From positions 62,001 to 126,000 of the forward strand of contig NZ_JALTON010000040.1 in assembly GCF_027000115.1 (NCBI RefSeq): 64,000 bases of DNA, given 5' to 3'. Of this stretch, positions 48,921-59,228 are shown one piece after another. Position numbers and translations under genes: made by a program. The notes beneath the pieces were generated by a model that searched no databases, was not told the origin of the DNA, and worked only from the letters and a program-made list of their open reading frames with translations. The first letter of the stretch is position 1. Each line of letters opens with the position of its first letter. This DNA comes from Thiohalobacter sp. (GTDB lineage: Bacteria > Pseudomonadota > Gammaproteobacteria > Thiohalobacterales > Thiohalobacteraceae).

Positions 48921-48995
48921 GGTGGCAGGTGATGGCTGACATAGAGTGACCGCGTTGGACCTGACCCGCCTATTTCACCAGGGCGTAAGGGAACG

Positions 48996-50198
48996 ATGAC
49001 GGCAATGAAGATCGACAGGCCGCCCCCGGTCGGACAGACCGAGGCGAGCAACGCGCTCCTCGCGCTCGGCTTCCGGCCCTTCTTTCTGCTCGCCGGTCTC
49101 GCCGTGCCGGTGCTGATGGCCCTGTGGCTGGCCCAGTGGTCCGGCTGGCTGGCACCGTCCGACTACTATGGCGTGATCGGCTGGCACGCCCACGAAATGC
49201 TGTTCGGCTACACGGCGGCGGTCATTGCCGGCTTCCTGCTCACCGCCGTGCGCAACTGGACCGGACAACCGACCCCGACCGGCACGCCGCTGGGCTTGCT
49301 GGCCCTGCTCTGGCTGCTCGGCCGGCTGTTGCCCTTCCTGCCGGTACCGGATCCGGTGATCGCCGTCGTCGACGTGGCCTTCCTGCCGCTGGTCGCACTG
49401 ACCCTGGCCGGTCCGCTGTTTCGGGGTGCCAACAAGGTCAACCGGGTGATGCTGGTGCTGCTCGGCCTGATGAGCCTCGCCAACCTCATGGTCCATGCCG
49501 AGGCGCTGGGCGCCGCCCCGGGCTGGGCACGTCGCGGCCAGGACCTGATGCTCGACGGGGTGCTGGTGCTGATCCTGATGGTCGGCGGGCGGGTGATGCC
49601 CTTCTTCACCGAAATGGCGGTCGCGGGTGCCGTGCCGGTGCGGCGCCGTGGCATCGAGGTCGCCACCTTCGCCGGCGCCCTTGTCCTGCTGCTGGCCGAT
49701 GTCCTGCTGGGTCGCGCTCATCCGCTGGCCGGCGGGACGGCACTGGTGCTGGGCCTGGTCCAGGCGCTGCGGCTCGCCGGCTGGCACGATGCGCGGCTTT
49801 GGCGGCTGCCCATGCTGTGGGTGCTCTACACCGGCTATGGCTGGGTCGTGCTGTCGCTGCTGCTCCGCGGCCTGTCTGCCTTCGACCTGTATCCCGCCAG
49901 CCCCGCGCTGCACGCCTTCACCGCAGGCGGTATCGGCGTGCTGACTCTGGGCATGATGGCACGGGTCGCGCTCGGCCATACCGGCCGCGCCATCGAGCCG
50001 GCCGCGGCGACCGTGCTGGCCTTCGTGCTGGTAAACCTCGCCACCGCCCTGCGGGTGTTCGGACCCTGGGCAGTGCCGCGGGCCGCGCACGGGTGGGTCG
50101 ATGCCGCCGGTGTGTTGTGGATGCTGGCCTTTACCCTGTTTCTGGTCGTCTATCTGCCGATCCTGTGGCGACCGCGCGTGGATGGACGGCCCGGATAG
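48996..50198 (+). CDS. nnrS: NnrS family heme/copper membrane protein
   Basis: A 400-residue membrane protein with about 12 hydrophobic segments. Family motifs are ALGFRPFFLLAGL, GWHAHEMLFGYTAAVIAGFL, LTAVRNWTGQPTPTG, MVGGRVMPFFTEMA and HAFTAGGIGVLTLGMMARVA, with conserved His residues thought to bind heme. NnrS proteins protect cells from nitrosative stress and are regulated by NO-responsive regulators. The perfect FNR-type box upstream and the nir/nor clusters nearby agree with that role. The ATG at 48996 follows AAGGGA; a second in-frame ATG at 49005 is possible. Confidence 0.95.
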   Translation: MTAMKIDRPPPVGQTEASNALLALGFRPFFLLAGLAVPVLMALWLAQWSGWLAPSDYYGVIGWHAHEMLFGYTAAVIAGFLLTAVRNWTGQPTPTGTPLGLLALLWLLGRLLPFLPVPDPVIAVVDVAFLPLVALTLAGPLFRGANKVNRVMLVLLGLMSLANLMVHAEALGAAPGWARRGQDLMLDGVLVLILMVGGRVMPFFTEMAVAGAVPVRRRGIEVATFAGALVLLLADVLLGRAHPLAGGTALVLGLVQALRLAGWHDARLWRLPMLWVLYTGYGWVVLSLLLRGLSAFDLYPASPALHAFTAGGIGVLTLGMMARVALGHTGRAIEPAAATVLAFVLVNLATALRVFGPWAVPRAAHGWVDAAGVLWMLAFTLFLVVYLPILWRPRVDGRPG

Positions 50199-50232
50199 GC
50201 CTGACTGGCGAGATAACTGGTCGCGTGCCCGA

Positions 50233-50260
50233 TTGAGGCGGGCGACGGGGATGTTATGAT
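50233..50260 (+). promoter_or_regulatory. Putative sigma-70 promoter of nhaA
   Basis: TTGAGG (50233-50238) and TATGAT (50255-50260) are 16 bp apart, about 40 bp before the nhaA start codon. Confidence 0.45.
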
Positions 50261-50301
50261 GCAGCAGACGTGCAACCCGCACGAACCGCTGCGAGACCTG
50301 C

Positions 50302-51489
50302 ATGCCCATCGTCGAGAAGCTGCGCGAGTTCCTGCGCCTGGAATCCTCCGGCGGCATCCTGCTGCTGATCGCTGCCATCCTCGCCATGGTGGCGCAGAAC
50401 TCGCCGCTGAGCGGCCTGTACGACGCCCTGCTCGATACCCATGTCGAGATCCGGGTCGAAGACTTTGCGATCGGCAAGCCCCTCCTGCTGTGGATCAACG
50501 ACGGCCTGATGGCCGTGTTCTTCTTCCTGATCGGCCTGGAGGTCAAGCGCGAGTTCCTGGCCGGCGAGCTGTCCGACCCCAGCCGCGTGATCCTGCCGGT
50601 GATCGCTGCCATAGGTGGCATGGCGGTACCTGCCGCCATCTATGCGGCCGTCAACTGGAACGATCCGGTCGCACTGCAGGGCTGGGCCATTCCCGCGGCG
50701 ACGGATATTGCCTTCGCGCTGGGTGTGCTGGCGCTGCTGGGCAGCCGCGTGCCCACCTCGCTCAAGCTCTTCCTGATGACGCTGGCAATCATGGACGACC
50801 TGGGCGCCATCATCATCATTGCCCTGTTCTACAGTGCTGGCCTGTCGATGTCATCGCTGCTGGTCGCCGGTGCGGCCATGGTGATCCTGTTCATCATGAA
50901 CCGTCGCGGCGTGCTGGCGCTGCCGGCCTACATGCTGGTCGGGCTGGTACTCTGGGCGGCGGTGCTCAAGTCCGGCGTCCATGCCACCCTGGCCGGCGTG
51001 ATGCTGGCCTTCTTCATCCCCTTTCGCGCCGCCCCCGGCGAGGACCAGACGTTGCTGGAGCGTCTGGAGCACGACCTGCATCCGAGCGTGGCCTACGGCA
51101 TTCTGCCGCTGTTCGCCTTTGCCAATGCCGGGGTATCGTTGTCCGGGCTGACCATGGAATCCTTCGTGCATCCGGTGCCGATGGGCATCGCCCTGGGCCT
51201 GTTCCTGGGCAAGCAGATCGGTGTGTTCGGCTTCAGCTGGGTATGCATCCGGGCAGGCCTGGCCGAGCTGCCGCGCGGCGCCAGCTGGCTTCAGCTTTTC
51301 GGGGTGTCGACCCTGTGTGGCATCGGTTTCACCATGAGCCTGTTCATTGCCTCGCTGGCCTTTCAGCAGGGTGGCCAGGGCATGGCCGTGGACAACCGCA
51401 TCGGCATCCTCCTGGGATCACTGGCGTCGGGCGTGTTCGGCTATCTGATCCTGCGCTGCTCTGGCGGGAAGGGGGCATCTGCAAGCTAG
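50302..51489 (+). CDS. nhaA: Na+/H+ antiporter NhaA
   Basis: A 395-residue inner-membrane antiporter that expels Na+ in exchange for protons. The paired transport aspartates sit in [20 protein letters not shown], and the family blocks [70 protein letters not shown] and [15 protein letters not shown] are present. It fits a sodium-rich habitat together with the sucrose genes. The gene ends in CTAG, which is also the stop of the convergent norD gene, so the two coding regions overlap by 4 bp. Confidence 0.97.
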   Translation: MPIVEKLREFLRLESSGGILLLIAAILAMVAQNSPLSGLYDALLDTHVEIRVEDFAIGKPLLLWINDGLMAVFFFLIGLEVKREFLAGELSDPSRVILPVIAAIGGMAVPAAIYAAVNWNDPVALQGWAIPAATDIAFALGVLALLGSRVPTSLKLFLMTLAIMDDLGAIIIIALFYSAGLSMSSLLVAGAAMVILFIMNRRGVLALPAYMLVGLVLWAAVLKSGVHATLAGVMLAFFIPFRAAPGEDQTLLERLEHDLHPSVAYGILPLFAFANAGVSLSGLTMESFVHPVPMGIALGLFLGKQIGVFGFSWVCIRAGLAELPRGASWLQLFGVSTLCGIGFTMSLFIASLAFQQGGQGMAVDNRIGILLGSLASGVFGYLILRCSGGKGASAS

Positions 51490-53321
51490 AGTGTCAGCCG
51501 TGCATACAGCTTCGGCAGTTCAGCCGGCAATTGTTCGGGGCGGCGAATGACCAGGTAGTCGTTGCTGCCGAACAGGTAGGGCAGATAGTCGTTGCCCTGT
51601 TCGTCGATGGTCACGCAGAAGGGCCGCAGGCCGGCGCGGCGCGCCTCCTGGATGGCACGGCGGGTATCCTCGATACCGTAGCGGCCCTCGTAGGCATCCA
51701 GGTCGTTGGGCTTGCCGTCGGTCAGCATCAGCAGCAGGCGACGGTCGGTGCCCCGCGGCGCCAGCAGCTTCTGGCCGTAGCGCACGGCCGCGCCCATGCG
51801 GGTGTAGTAGCCGGGCCGGATGGCCTGGATGCGGCCGCGCACCCGCGCGCCGTAGCGTTCATCGAAATGCTTGATCAGATGCACCCGTACCGGATCGCGA
51901 CGGCGCGAGGAGAAACCGTAGATGGCGAAGGGATCGCCGGTCGCGGCCAGTGATTCCGAGAACAGGAACAGGCTGTCGCGGATGACGTCGATGACCCGCT
52001 GGTGGTCGTTGACCCAGGTATCGGTGGACAGCGACAGGTCGGCCATCAGCAGACAGGACAGGTCGCGCGCGCCTTCGCGCAGGTCGCGGTACAGGCCATT
52101 GCCGAGGGCGCCGCGGCCGCTGCGCCGGTCGGCGGCGAACTGCTGGTAGGCGTCGAGGTCGATCTCCGGCCCGTCCGGTTGCGCGCGCAGCCAGCTGCGT
52201 GCCGGCGCCAGTGCCTGGAACTGGCGCTTCAGGCGCCGCGCCAGCGGCCGCAGGTGATCGGGCAGTTCGGCGGGTTCGGCGTCGCCGCTCACCAGCGGCA
52301 GCACCCGGCAGTGGTCGGGGATCAGCTCGCCCCTGCGCCAGTCCCATTCCGGCAGCCGACAGCCGGCGCCGGTTACCGGGTCATCGTTGGCCTCGCCGGG
52401 CAGGTCCAGGTCGAACTTCAGCCGCGCCGCGCGGGTGTTGCCCGAGCGGGTGACGCTGACCCGCTCGATGTCCTGAGCCACTGATTCGGCCTGGTCCAGG
52501 TCCTCGTTGTCCTCGGCGCCGCGATCCACACGCACGTATTCGCCCCAGCTGAAGATGTTCTCCATGCGAATGGTGACCAGCCCGCGATCAGCCTCGGGTT
52601 CGTCCACCCGCTCGGCACGCCGGCGACGGGCGTCTTCCAGCGCCCGGGCCCGGTCGCGCTGGCTGGCGTCATCGTCGGGCTGTTCGGGCGCGGCCGAGGC
52701 CTCGCCCAGTGGCGGCGCCGGATGCAGCCAGAGCACCACCGGTTGCGGTACCGAGCGACCGGTCGGCAGCCGGTCCTGGCTGCCGGGCCGGAGCAGCGCC
52801 TGGCGGATAGTGCGTTCCGCCGCCTGCTCGCTGCGCGGCAAGCGTTGCGGGGGCGTGCGCTCGCGCAGATGCGCCTGCACCAGCAGGTCATAGCGCCGAC
52901 GCAGGCCGGGGAAGGCCTGCAGCGCGGCTCGGGTGCGCTGCTGGCTGGCACGGAACCAGTCGTCGCCGCCTTCCGGCGCGGGCGTGGCGGCCAGTGCCGC
53001 CAGCCAGACGTAGAGATCCCGATTCAGGCTTGCCGTGGGCAGCCAGTCGATCACCGGCGGCAGCCGCAACGCCCGTTCGTCGCGCCAGGCCAGCGTGATG
53101 CGGTCGCCGATGCCGGCGACCCGTTCCAGCCAGGCCCGCGGCCCACCGTGTTCGGTGGCCTCGGCCGCCTCGATGGCCAGTGCGCCGTCACCGCCGAGAG
53201 CGCGGAACAGGATGCCCAGCCGACCCTGGATGTCGGCCAGGCGCACGGCGGCGTCGGGATAGCCGCGCCGTGCCACCCGCGTGATCAGGCGGTGCCAGAG
53301 CGCTCCGACCTGTTCTTCCAT
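51486..53321 (-). CDS. norD: Nitric oxide reductase activation protein NorD
   Basis: A 611-residue cytoplasmic protein with a C-terminal von Willebrand factor A domain, including the MIDAS start [11 protein letters not shown] and [20 protein letters not shown]. The N-terminal two thirds are helical and charged. With the MoxR-type ATPase NorQ it is needed to assemble active NO reductase, probably by inserting non-heme iron. The ATG at 53321 lies 37 bp inside the upstream 4Fe-4S gene; the frame is open to 54104 but that part lies in other genes. It is the last gene of the nor cluster and ends in a CTAG shared with nhaA. Confidence 0.93.
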   Translation of the reverse strand: MEEQVGALWHRLITRVARRGYPDAAVRLADIQGRLGILFRALGGDGALAIEAAEATEHGGPRAWLERVAGIGDRITLAWRDERALRLPPVIDWLPTASLNRDLYVWLAALAATPAPEGGDDWFRASQQRTRAALQAFPGLRRRYDLLVQAHLRERTPPQRLPRSEQAAERTIRQALLRPGSQDRLPTGRSVPQPVVLWLHPAPPLGEASAAPEQPDDDASQRDRARALEDARRRRAERVDEPEADRGLVTIRMENIFSWGEYVRVDRGAEDNEDLDQAESVAQDIERVSVTRSGNTRAARLKFDLDLPGEANDDPVTGAGCRLPEWDWRRGELIPDHCRVLPLVSGDAEPAELPDHLRPLARRLKRQFQALAPARSWLRAQPDGPEIDLDAYQQFAADRRSGRGALGNGLYRDLREGARDLSCLLMADLSLSTDTWVNDHQRVIDVIRDSLFLFSESLAATGDPFAIYGFSSRRRDPVRVHLIKHFDERYGARVRGRIQAIRPGYYTRMGAAVRYGQKLLAPRGTDRRLLLMLTDGKPNDLDAYEGRYGIEDTRRAIQEARRAGLRPFCVTIDEQGNDYLPYLFGSNDYLVIRRPEQLPAELPKLYARLTL

Positions 53322-54298
53322 GTCGGGATCACCTCGAAGCCTTGGGCTGGATGATGCGTGGTCGGTTCGGCCTTGCCGAGCTGGCCCCGGACCACGCGTT
53401 CGGCCTCGGTGTCCGCCACCCATTCCAGCAGCGAAGGCTGGCCGAGCGGCGCCTGCACCTGGCGGCAGGCCTGGATGCACTGGCTGCACTGGGTGCAGGT
53501 GAACATGCGCCGCTTGATGCCGCGCGGATTGAGACGCATGGGACAGACGTTGTCGCAGGCATTGTTGCAGCTCTGGCAGGCGCGGGCCCGGCGGGCGTCG
53601 AAGCCCACCACCATGGCGCGGTCGTTGGCCATCCAGGCCAGGCTCTGGAACAGCCCGACGGCGCAGCCGAAGCGACAGAACAGGTGCCGGGCGAGCGCGA
53701 ATTCGATCACCAGGGCCAGCGTGCCGGCGGTGAGAAATATCGTCTGGTTGCGGGTCAGGCTGCCGGTGAAGAGGTTGTGGTAGATCTCGAACGGCGGCAG
53801 CAGATAGGTGAGCAGGGTCAGCGCCCAGAGGAAGGCGAAGCCGAGTACTGCCAGTGCCACCGCGATCCACCAGGCCGGATGGGTCTTCAGGATGCTGCCG
53901 TCGGGCTGGTGCACAGGCAGCGGCCGGCGTTCCCACAGCGAGGGCCGGCCGAAGGCACGCAGCATCAGGCCGTTGATCAGTTCCACCACGGAGAAGTGCG
54001 GACACAGCCAGCCGCAGTACAGCCGGCCCCAGCGCCAGGCCGTGCCGATCAGCAGCCCGCCGACCAGCAGGATCGGCAGCAGGCCGCGGGTGGCCAGGTT
54101 CCACACCGCCTCGGCGGGGCCGATCTCGCCGCGCTGGAAGGCCTCCAGCCCCAGCGTCCAGGGCTGCCCGAAGAGGATGAAATGGCCCAGTTCGAGATCC
54201 AGCCGGAAGATGTCGAGCGGCGGCGCCAGCAGGAACAGCACGAAGAACCCGGTCTGGGTCAGCATGCGCAGGCGGCGACGCTGTTCCGGGGTGCGCAT
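53285..54298 (-). CDS. Polytopic 4Fe-4S membrane protein (NapH/CcoG-like) in the nor cluster
   Basis: A 337-residue membrane protein with about five hydrophobic segments and cytoplasmic iron-sulfur sites. A CGWLCPHFS segment recalls the CxxxCP motif of NapH/NosR/CcoG. Two ferredoxin clusters follow (CQSCNNACDNVCP and CTQCSQCIQACR). It probably moves electrons across or along the membrane, or helps metal insertion. Its position between norQ and norD suggests a role in NorCB assembly or reduction. It starts 1 bp after the preceding membrane-protein gene and overlaps norD by 37 bp. Confidence 0.88.
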   Translation of the reverse strand: MRTPEQRRRLRMLTQTGFFVLFLLAPPLDIFRLDLELGHFILFGQPWTLGLEAFQRGEIGPAEAVWNLATRGLLPILLVGGLLIGTAWRWGRLYCGWLCPHFSVVELINGLMLRAFGRPSLWERRPLPVHQPDGSILKTHPAWWIAVALAVLGFAFLWALTLLTYLLPPFEIYHNLFTGSLTRNQTIFLTAGTLALVIEFALARHLFCRFGCAVGLFQSLAWMANDRAMVVGFDARRARACQSCNNACDNVCPMRLNPRGIKRRMFTCTQCSQCIQACRQVQAPLGQPSLLEWVADTEAERVVRGQLGKAEPTTHHPAQGFEVIPTWKNRSERSGTA

Positions 54299-54299
54299 C

Positions 54300-54704
54300 T
54301 CAGACCTCCAGCCTCGGACCGATGAGCGGAAACCGCCAGCACTGGCCGGCCAGGGCGCGCGCCAGACCGAGGATGCCGAGCATCACCAGGCTGGCATGGA
54401 TGACGGTGAAGTAGGCAATGAGGATGGCCCAGGTGCCGGCCGCCTGGTAGCCGCCGAGCAGCAGGATGAGCAGGTTGACGCCGATGATGAGTGTCCCGGC
54501 CCACAGGCTGCCGTACCAGGTCTGGCGCAGGTGGCAGCGCGCCAGCGGCGGGGCGGTGTCGACGCGGCGCCAGTAGAGCAGGGCCAGCAGCACGAAGGCC
54601 AGCCCGGGAAGCAGCAGCAGGTTGATCAGGTACAGGCTCTGCGCAATCACGGCCAGGGTCTGTCCGGGTGGAGGCTGCTCAGTGTCCGCTGCCGAGGGTC
54701 GCAT
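54300..54704 (-). CDS. Small membrane protein of the nor cluster
   Basis: A 134-residue protein with three or four hydrophobic segments (LYLINLLLLPGLAFVLLALL, SLWAGTLIIGVNLLILLLGG, ILIAYFTVIHASLVMLGILG). The His and Arg near the third segment might bind a cofactor. I could not name the family. It overlaps the end of norQ by 26 bp and is followed 1 bp later by the 4Fe-4S protein gene, so it is embedded in the nor transcript. It may be a subunit of, or assembly partner for, the 4Fe-4S protein. Confidence 0.8.
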   Translation of the reverse strand: MRPSAADTEQPPPGQTLAVIAQSLYLINLLLLPGLAFVLLALLYWRRVDTAPPLARCHLRQTWYGSLWAGTLIIGVNLLILLLGGYQAAGTWAILIAYFTVIHASLVMLGILGLARALAGQCWRFPLIGPRLEV

Positions 54705-55500
54705 CGATCACCTCCATGAGTGCATCGGCGGTTTCCTCGTCGTCGGTCAGGGGTTCGACCAGCGCCGCACGGCAGGCCTCGCGCATCTCGAAGCCGCCCT
54801 CGATCAGGGTGGCGCAGTACACCAGCAGCCGGGTGGAGGCACCTTCCTCCAGGTCGTGGTCCTTGAGCGCGCGCAGCGACTGGCCCAGTCGCACCAGGCG
54901 CTCGGCCAGCGCCTCGTCGATGCCGGTCTCGCCGAGCAGGATGGCGCGCTCGATCTCGGGCGCGGGATAGTCGAAGCGCAGGGCCACGAAGCGCTGCCGG
55001 GTGCTGGGTTTCATGCCCTTGAGCAGGTTCTGGTAGCCGGGGTTGAAGGACACCACCAGCATGAACTCCGGCGGCGCCTCCAGCGTCTCGCCGGTGCGCT
55101 CCACCGGCAGGATGCGGCGGTCGTCGGTGAGCGGATGCAGCACCACGGTGGTGTCCTTGCGCGCCTCGACCACCTCGTCGAGATAGCAGATGGCACCCTC
55201 GCGCACGGCCCGGGTCAGGGGGCCGTCGTGCCATTCGGTACCTTCCCCCTTGATCAGGTGGCGACCGACCAGGTCGGCGGCGGTGAGATCGTCGTGGCAG
55301 GCGACCGTGGCCAGCGGCCGCCCCAGGCGCGCCGCCATGTGTTCGATGAAACGGGTCTTGCCGCAGCCAGTGGGCCCCTTGATCATCACCGGCAACTGGT
55401 GCCGCCAGGCGTGCTCGAACAGGGTAATCTCGTTGCCCTGCGGCAGATAGAAGGGGAGTTCACTGTCGCCGCCCGGCCGGGCGAGTGGCTGAATGCTCAT
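54679..55500 (-). CDS. norQ: Nitric oxide reductase activation ATPase NorQ (CbbQ type)
   Basis: A 273-residue MoxR-family AAA+ ATPase. Walker A is IKGPTGCGKTRFIEHMA, Walker B is GAICYLDEVVEARKDT, and the CbbQ/NorQ pattern includes TVACHDDLTAADLVGRHL and VVSFNPGYQNLLKGMKPSTR. It works with NorD to activate the NO reductase. The ATG at 55500 follows a perfect AAGGAGGT; an in-frame ATG further up is not needed. It is separated from norB by 133 bp that contain a terminator-like hairpin. Confidence 0.95.
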   Translation of the reverse strand: MSIQPLARPGGDSELPFYLPQGNEITLFEHAWRHQLPVMIKGPTGCGKTRFIEHMAARLGRPLATVACHDDLTAADLVGRHLIKGEGTEWHDGPLTRAVREGAICYLDEVVEARKDTTVVLHPLTDDRRILPVERTGETLEAPPEFMLVVSFNPGYQNLLKGMKPSTRQRFVALRFDYPAPEIERAILLGETGIDEALAERLVRLGQSLRALKDHDLEEGASTRLLVYCATLIEGGFEMREACRAALVEPLTDDEETADALMEVIDATLGSGH

Positions 55501-55525
55501 TGGACCTCCTTCCCGCCAGTACGTT

Positions 55526-55558
55526 GAAAAGAAGGGGCGGAGCGGCGCGTTTGCGCCG
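55526..55558 (-). terminator. Terminator-like hairpin between norB and norQ
   Basis: CGGCGC-N4-GCGCCG (55543-55558) is a perfect 6-bp stem. On the minus strand it is followed, after a short C-rich stretch, by CTTCTTTTC. It could attenuate transcription into norQ-norD or protect the norCB mRNA 3' end. Confidence 0.45.
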
Positions 55559-55633
55559 ACCACCCCAGGGCAGGCTCACCCCCTGCGGGGAAGGAGGGCA
55601 CATTCCGCTCTCCCCCGCAGAAGCCACTTGCCG

Positions 55634-57043
<1,410 letters not shown>

Positions 57044-57478
57044 TCAGCCCTGGATGTTGGGTGGCCAGCCAGCCGTGTCGATTTCCGAGGTGTACTTCAG
57101 GAACTCGGCCACGGCGTCGAGTTCCTCGTCGGAAAGATTGAACTGGGGCATGCTGCGACGGCCCGGAATGCCCTCTGCCGGGCGGCTCCGGATGAAGGCG
57201 ATGATGGCCTCCTTGCTGTTGCCGAAGCGCTGGTACACGTTGCCGAGCTCGGGCGCGAAGTAGGCGCCTTCGCCGAGCAGGGTGTGACAGCCGATGCAGT
57301 CGTTGTGCTCCCAGACCTTCTTGCCCAGCGCCACCTTCTCGGTGAGGTTCTGGCGGTTGTCGCGCTGCGGCAGGGTGCCTGCCGTGTCGAACGTCAGCGC
57401 CAGAAACAGCAGGATGAAGAACAGGCTCCCGCCGTAGAAGATGTTGCGCGCCATCGATTTGGTGAATCCGGATGACAT
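57044..57478 (-). CDS. norC: Nitric oxide reductase small subunit NorC (cytochrome c)
   Basis: A 144-residue membrane-anchored monoheme cytochrome c that feeds electrons to NorB. One N-terminal helix (IFYGGSLFFILLFLALTF) anchors it, followed by the heme site CIGCH (Cys61, Cys64, His65) and the distal Met region RRSMPQFNLSDEELDAVAEF. It is the first gene of the nor cluster, and an FNR/Dnr-type box lies 81 bp upstream. The last visible residues are WPPNIQG. Confidence 0.96.
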   Translation of the reverse strand: MSSGFTKSMARNIFYGGSLFFILLFLALTFDTAGTLPQRDNRQNLTEKVALGKKVWEHNDCIGCHTLLGEGAYFAPELGNVYQRFGNSKEAIIAFIRSRPAEGIPGRRSMPQFNLSDEELDAVAEFLKYTSEIDTAGWPPNIQG

Positions 57479-57558
57479 GGGGTTGCCCTCCCTCCGCGGT
57501 TGCCGACACCGACGCCAGTGCCCGGAATCAATTGGACTCCCGCGGTCGGGATTTCACC

Positions 57559-57572
57559 TTGATGTACGTCAA
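57559..57572 (-). promoter_or_regulatory. FNR/Dnr-type box upstream of norC
   Basis: TTGATGTACGTCAA on the plus strand, TTGACGTACATCAA toward norC, fits the FNR/Dnr consensus in both arms. A weak -10 (TCCAAT) follows 22 bp after the box, as expected for a class II activated promoter. It separates the nor genes from nirN. Confidence 0.8.
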
Positions 57573-57617
57573 TCGGGTTGGGGCGTGAGGCGTGAGGAGC
57601 GAGGGGCCGGGGACCGG

Positions 57618-59228
57618 TCAGTGGCTGGTGCCGGCGGAGCGCGTGATCTTGTTGAACACGTTGTACTTGCCGGAGGGCTTGTTCATGGGCAGGTGCTTGA
57701 TTTCCTTCAGGGTCCGGGCATCGTAGACGATCACGGCGCCGTCCTTGTCCCAGATCGACAGCAGGGCGTGGCGGCCGTAACGGTCGAATTCCACATGGGC
57801 TGCGGTCTTGCCCGGCGCGGGGCGCAGGGTGGTCTTGATCTCCAGTGTCCGCTTGTCGATGACATGGACGGCATCCCGGTTCGGGCCGAAGAAGACGTCG
57901 ACCCAGGCGTAGGCGGAATTCTCGTGACTGCGCATGAAGAACCCGGGTCCAAGGGTGGGGATACGCCGGATCACCTTCCAGGTCTGCATATCGATCACCG
58001 TGACCTCGGCCTTTTTCAGGTGCGGCGTGGCCAGCACCGGCCGGCCGTCGATCTTCCAGGTGATGCCCGAGCCGAGATGGGGCATGCCGTCGAGTTCGAT
58101 GTTGGCGAGCCTGCGGCCGACGTCCAGTTGCACCACCTGGCCGTTGCGCCCGTTGCGGGCGGCGCCGATCAGGTGGCGGTAGTCCTGGTCGAAGAAGAAG
58201 TCGTCGAGATAGTCGTCGAGGCGGATGCGCCGTACCGGAAAGGGCCCCTCGGCGCGTGCCACGCCCTCGCCCATGCGGTAGTCATGCATGGGGCCGTTGT
58301 ACACCGGCAGCGGGTTATCGGCGTAGCTGATCTCCCAGACCTCGGGGATATCCTTGAGCGCGGCAATGAAGCTCTGCCGCGGCGGCGCGGCATAGACCGC
58401 GGATACGCGCGAGGTGCGGCCCTGGTCGTCACGTACCGGTATCACCCGAATCGGGTGCAGGTCGGCCGCGTCGAGCAGCACCAGGGTATGCGGCAGGTAG
58501 TTGGCTACCATCAGGTAGCGGCCGTCCCCCGATACCGCCAGATTGCGGGTGTTGATCCCGGCACGCACCTCGGCAACATATTCCAGGCCGTAGAGATCGA
58601 ACTTGCTGATCCAGCCGTCGCGTGAGGCGAAATAGACGAAGCGGCCGTCGGGCGAGAACTTCGGCCCGCCGTGCAGGGCGAAGCGGGTTGGAATGCGCTT
58701 GATGGGTTCGAAGCGGTCACCGTCGAGGATGGTGGCATGATGATCGCCCAGTTCCACCACCACGAACAGGTTGCGCGGATCGGCATCGAATACCGGCTGA
58801 TCCACCAGCCGCTGCTGCGGAATCATCAGCCGGTGGCTGGCGCCGATCTGTTTCAGGCCCCACTCGGGCACGGCCGGTAATGGCGTGTACACGTAGTCGA
58901 CCAGTGCCGCGATCTCGGCCGCCGACAGCCGGTCGCCGAAGGCAGGCATCTGCGTCGCCGGCCGCCCCCTGGCGATCACCGGGCCAGCCGCCTCGCGGCG
59001 CAGTCGCTTCAGGTTCTCCGGCAGCAGCGCCGGGCCCATGCCGCCGAGGCGATCGGCACCATGGCAAGCGGCACAGTGGCGGGCATAGTTTTCGGCCGCG
59101 GTGGGCGGCTGTGCCGCCACCGCGGCGCTGCCGGCGGCGAGCAGCAGGGCCAGCAGCAGGCCGGCACAGTGACGGACACCGATGTGCTTGCCGGCAGCCG
59201 GGGTGGGGCGGTTTGCTCGCGGCATCAC
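57618..59228 (-). CDS. nirN: NirN, cytochrome cd1-like heme d1 biosynthesis enzyme
   Basis: A 536-residue periplasmic protein with a signal peptide, a cytochrome c domain (CAACH, Cys52, Cys55, His56) and an eight-bladed propeller that binds d1. NirN completes heme d1 by forming the acrylate side chain and hands it toward NirS. The N-terminal CHGADRLGGMGPALLPENL, HGGPKFSPDGRFVYFASRDG and MPHLGSGITW fit NirN better than nitrite reductase NirS, whose N-terminal domain differs. The first two Met codons (59228, 59225) are alternative starts. It overlaps nirJ by 4 bp and is the last nir gene before norC. Confidence 0.85.
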   Translation of the reverse strand: MMPRANRPTPAAGKHIGVRHCAGLLLALLLAAGSAAVAAQPPTAAENYARHCAACHGADRLGGMGPALLPENLKRLRREAAGPVIARGRPATQMPAFGDRLSAAEIAALVDYVYTPLPAVPEWGLKQIGASHRLMIPQQRLVDQPVFDADPRNLFVVVELGDHHATILDGDRFEPIKRIPTRFALHGGPKFSPDGRFVYFASRDGWISKFDLYGLEYVAEVRAGINTRNLAVSGDGRYLMVANYLPHTLVLLDAADLHPIRVIPVRDDQGRTSRVSAVYAAPPRQSFIAALKDIPEVWEISYADNPLPVYNGPMHDYRMGEGVARAEGPFPVRRIRLDDYLDDFFFDQDYRHLIGAARNGRNGQVVQLDVGRRLANIELDGMPHLGSGITWKIDGRPVLATPHLKKAEVTVIDMQTWKVIRRIPTLGPGFFMRSHENSAYAWVDVFFGPNRDAVHVIDKRTLEIKTTLRPAPGKTAAHVEFDRYGRHALLSIWDKDGAVIVYDARTLKEIKHLPMNKPSGKYNVFNKITRSAGTSH

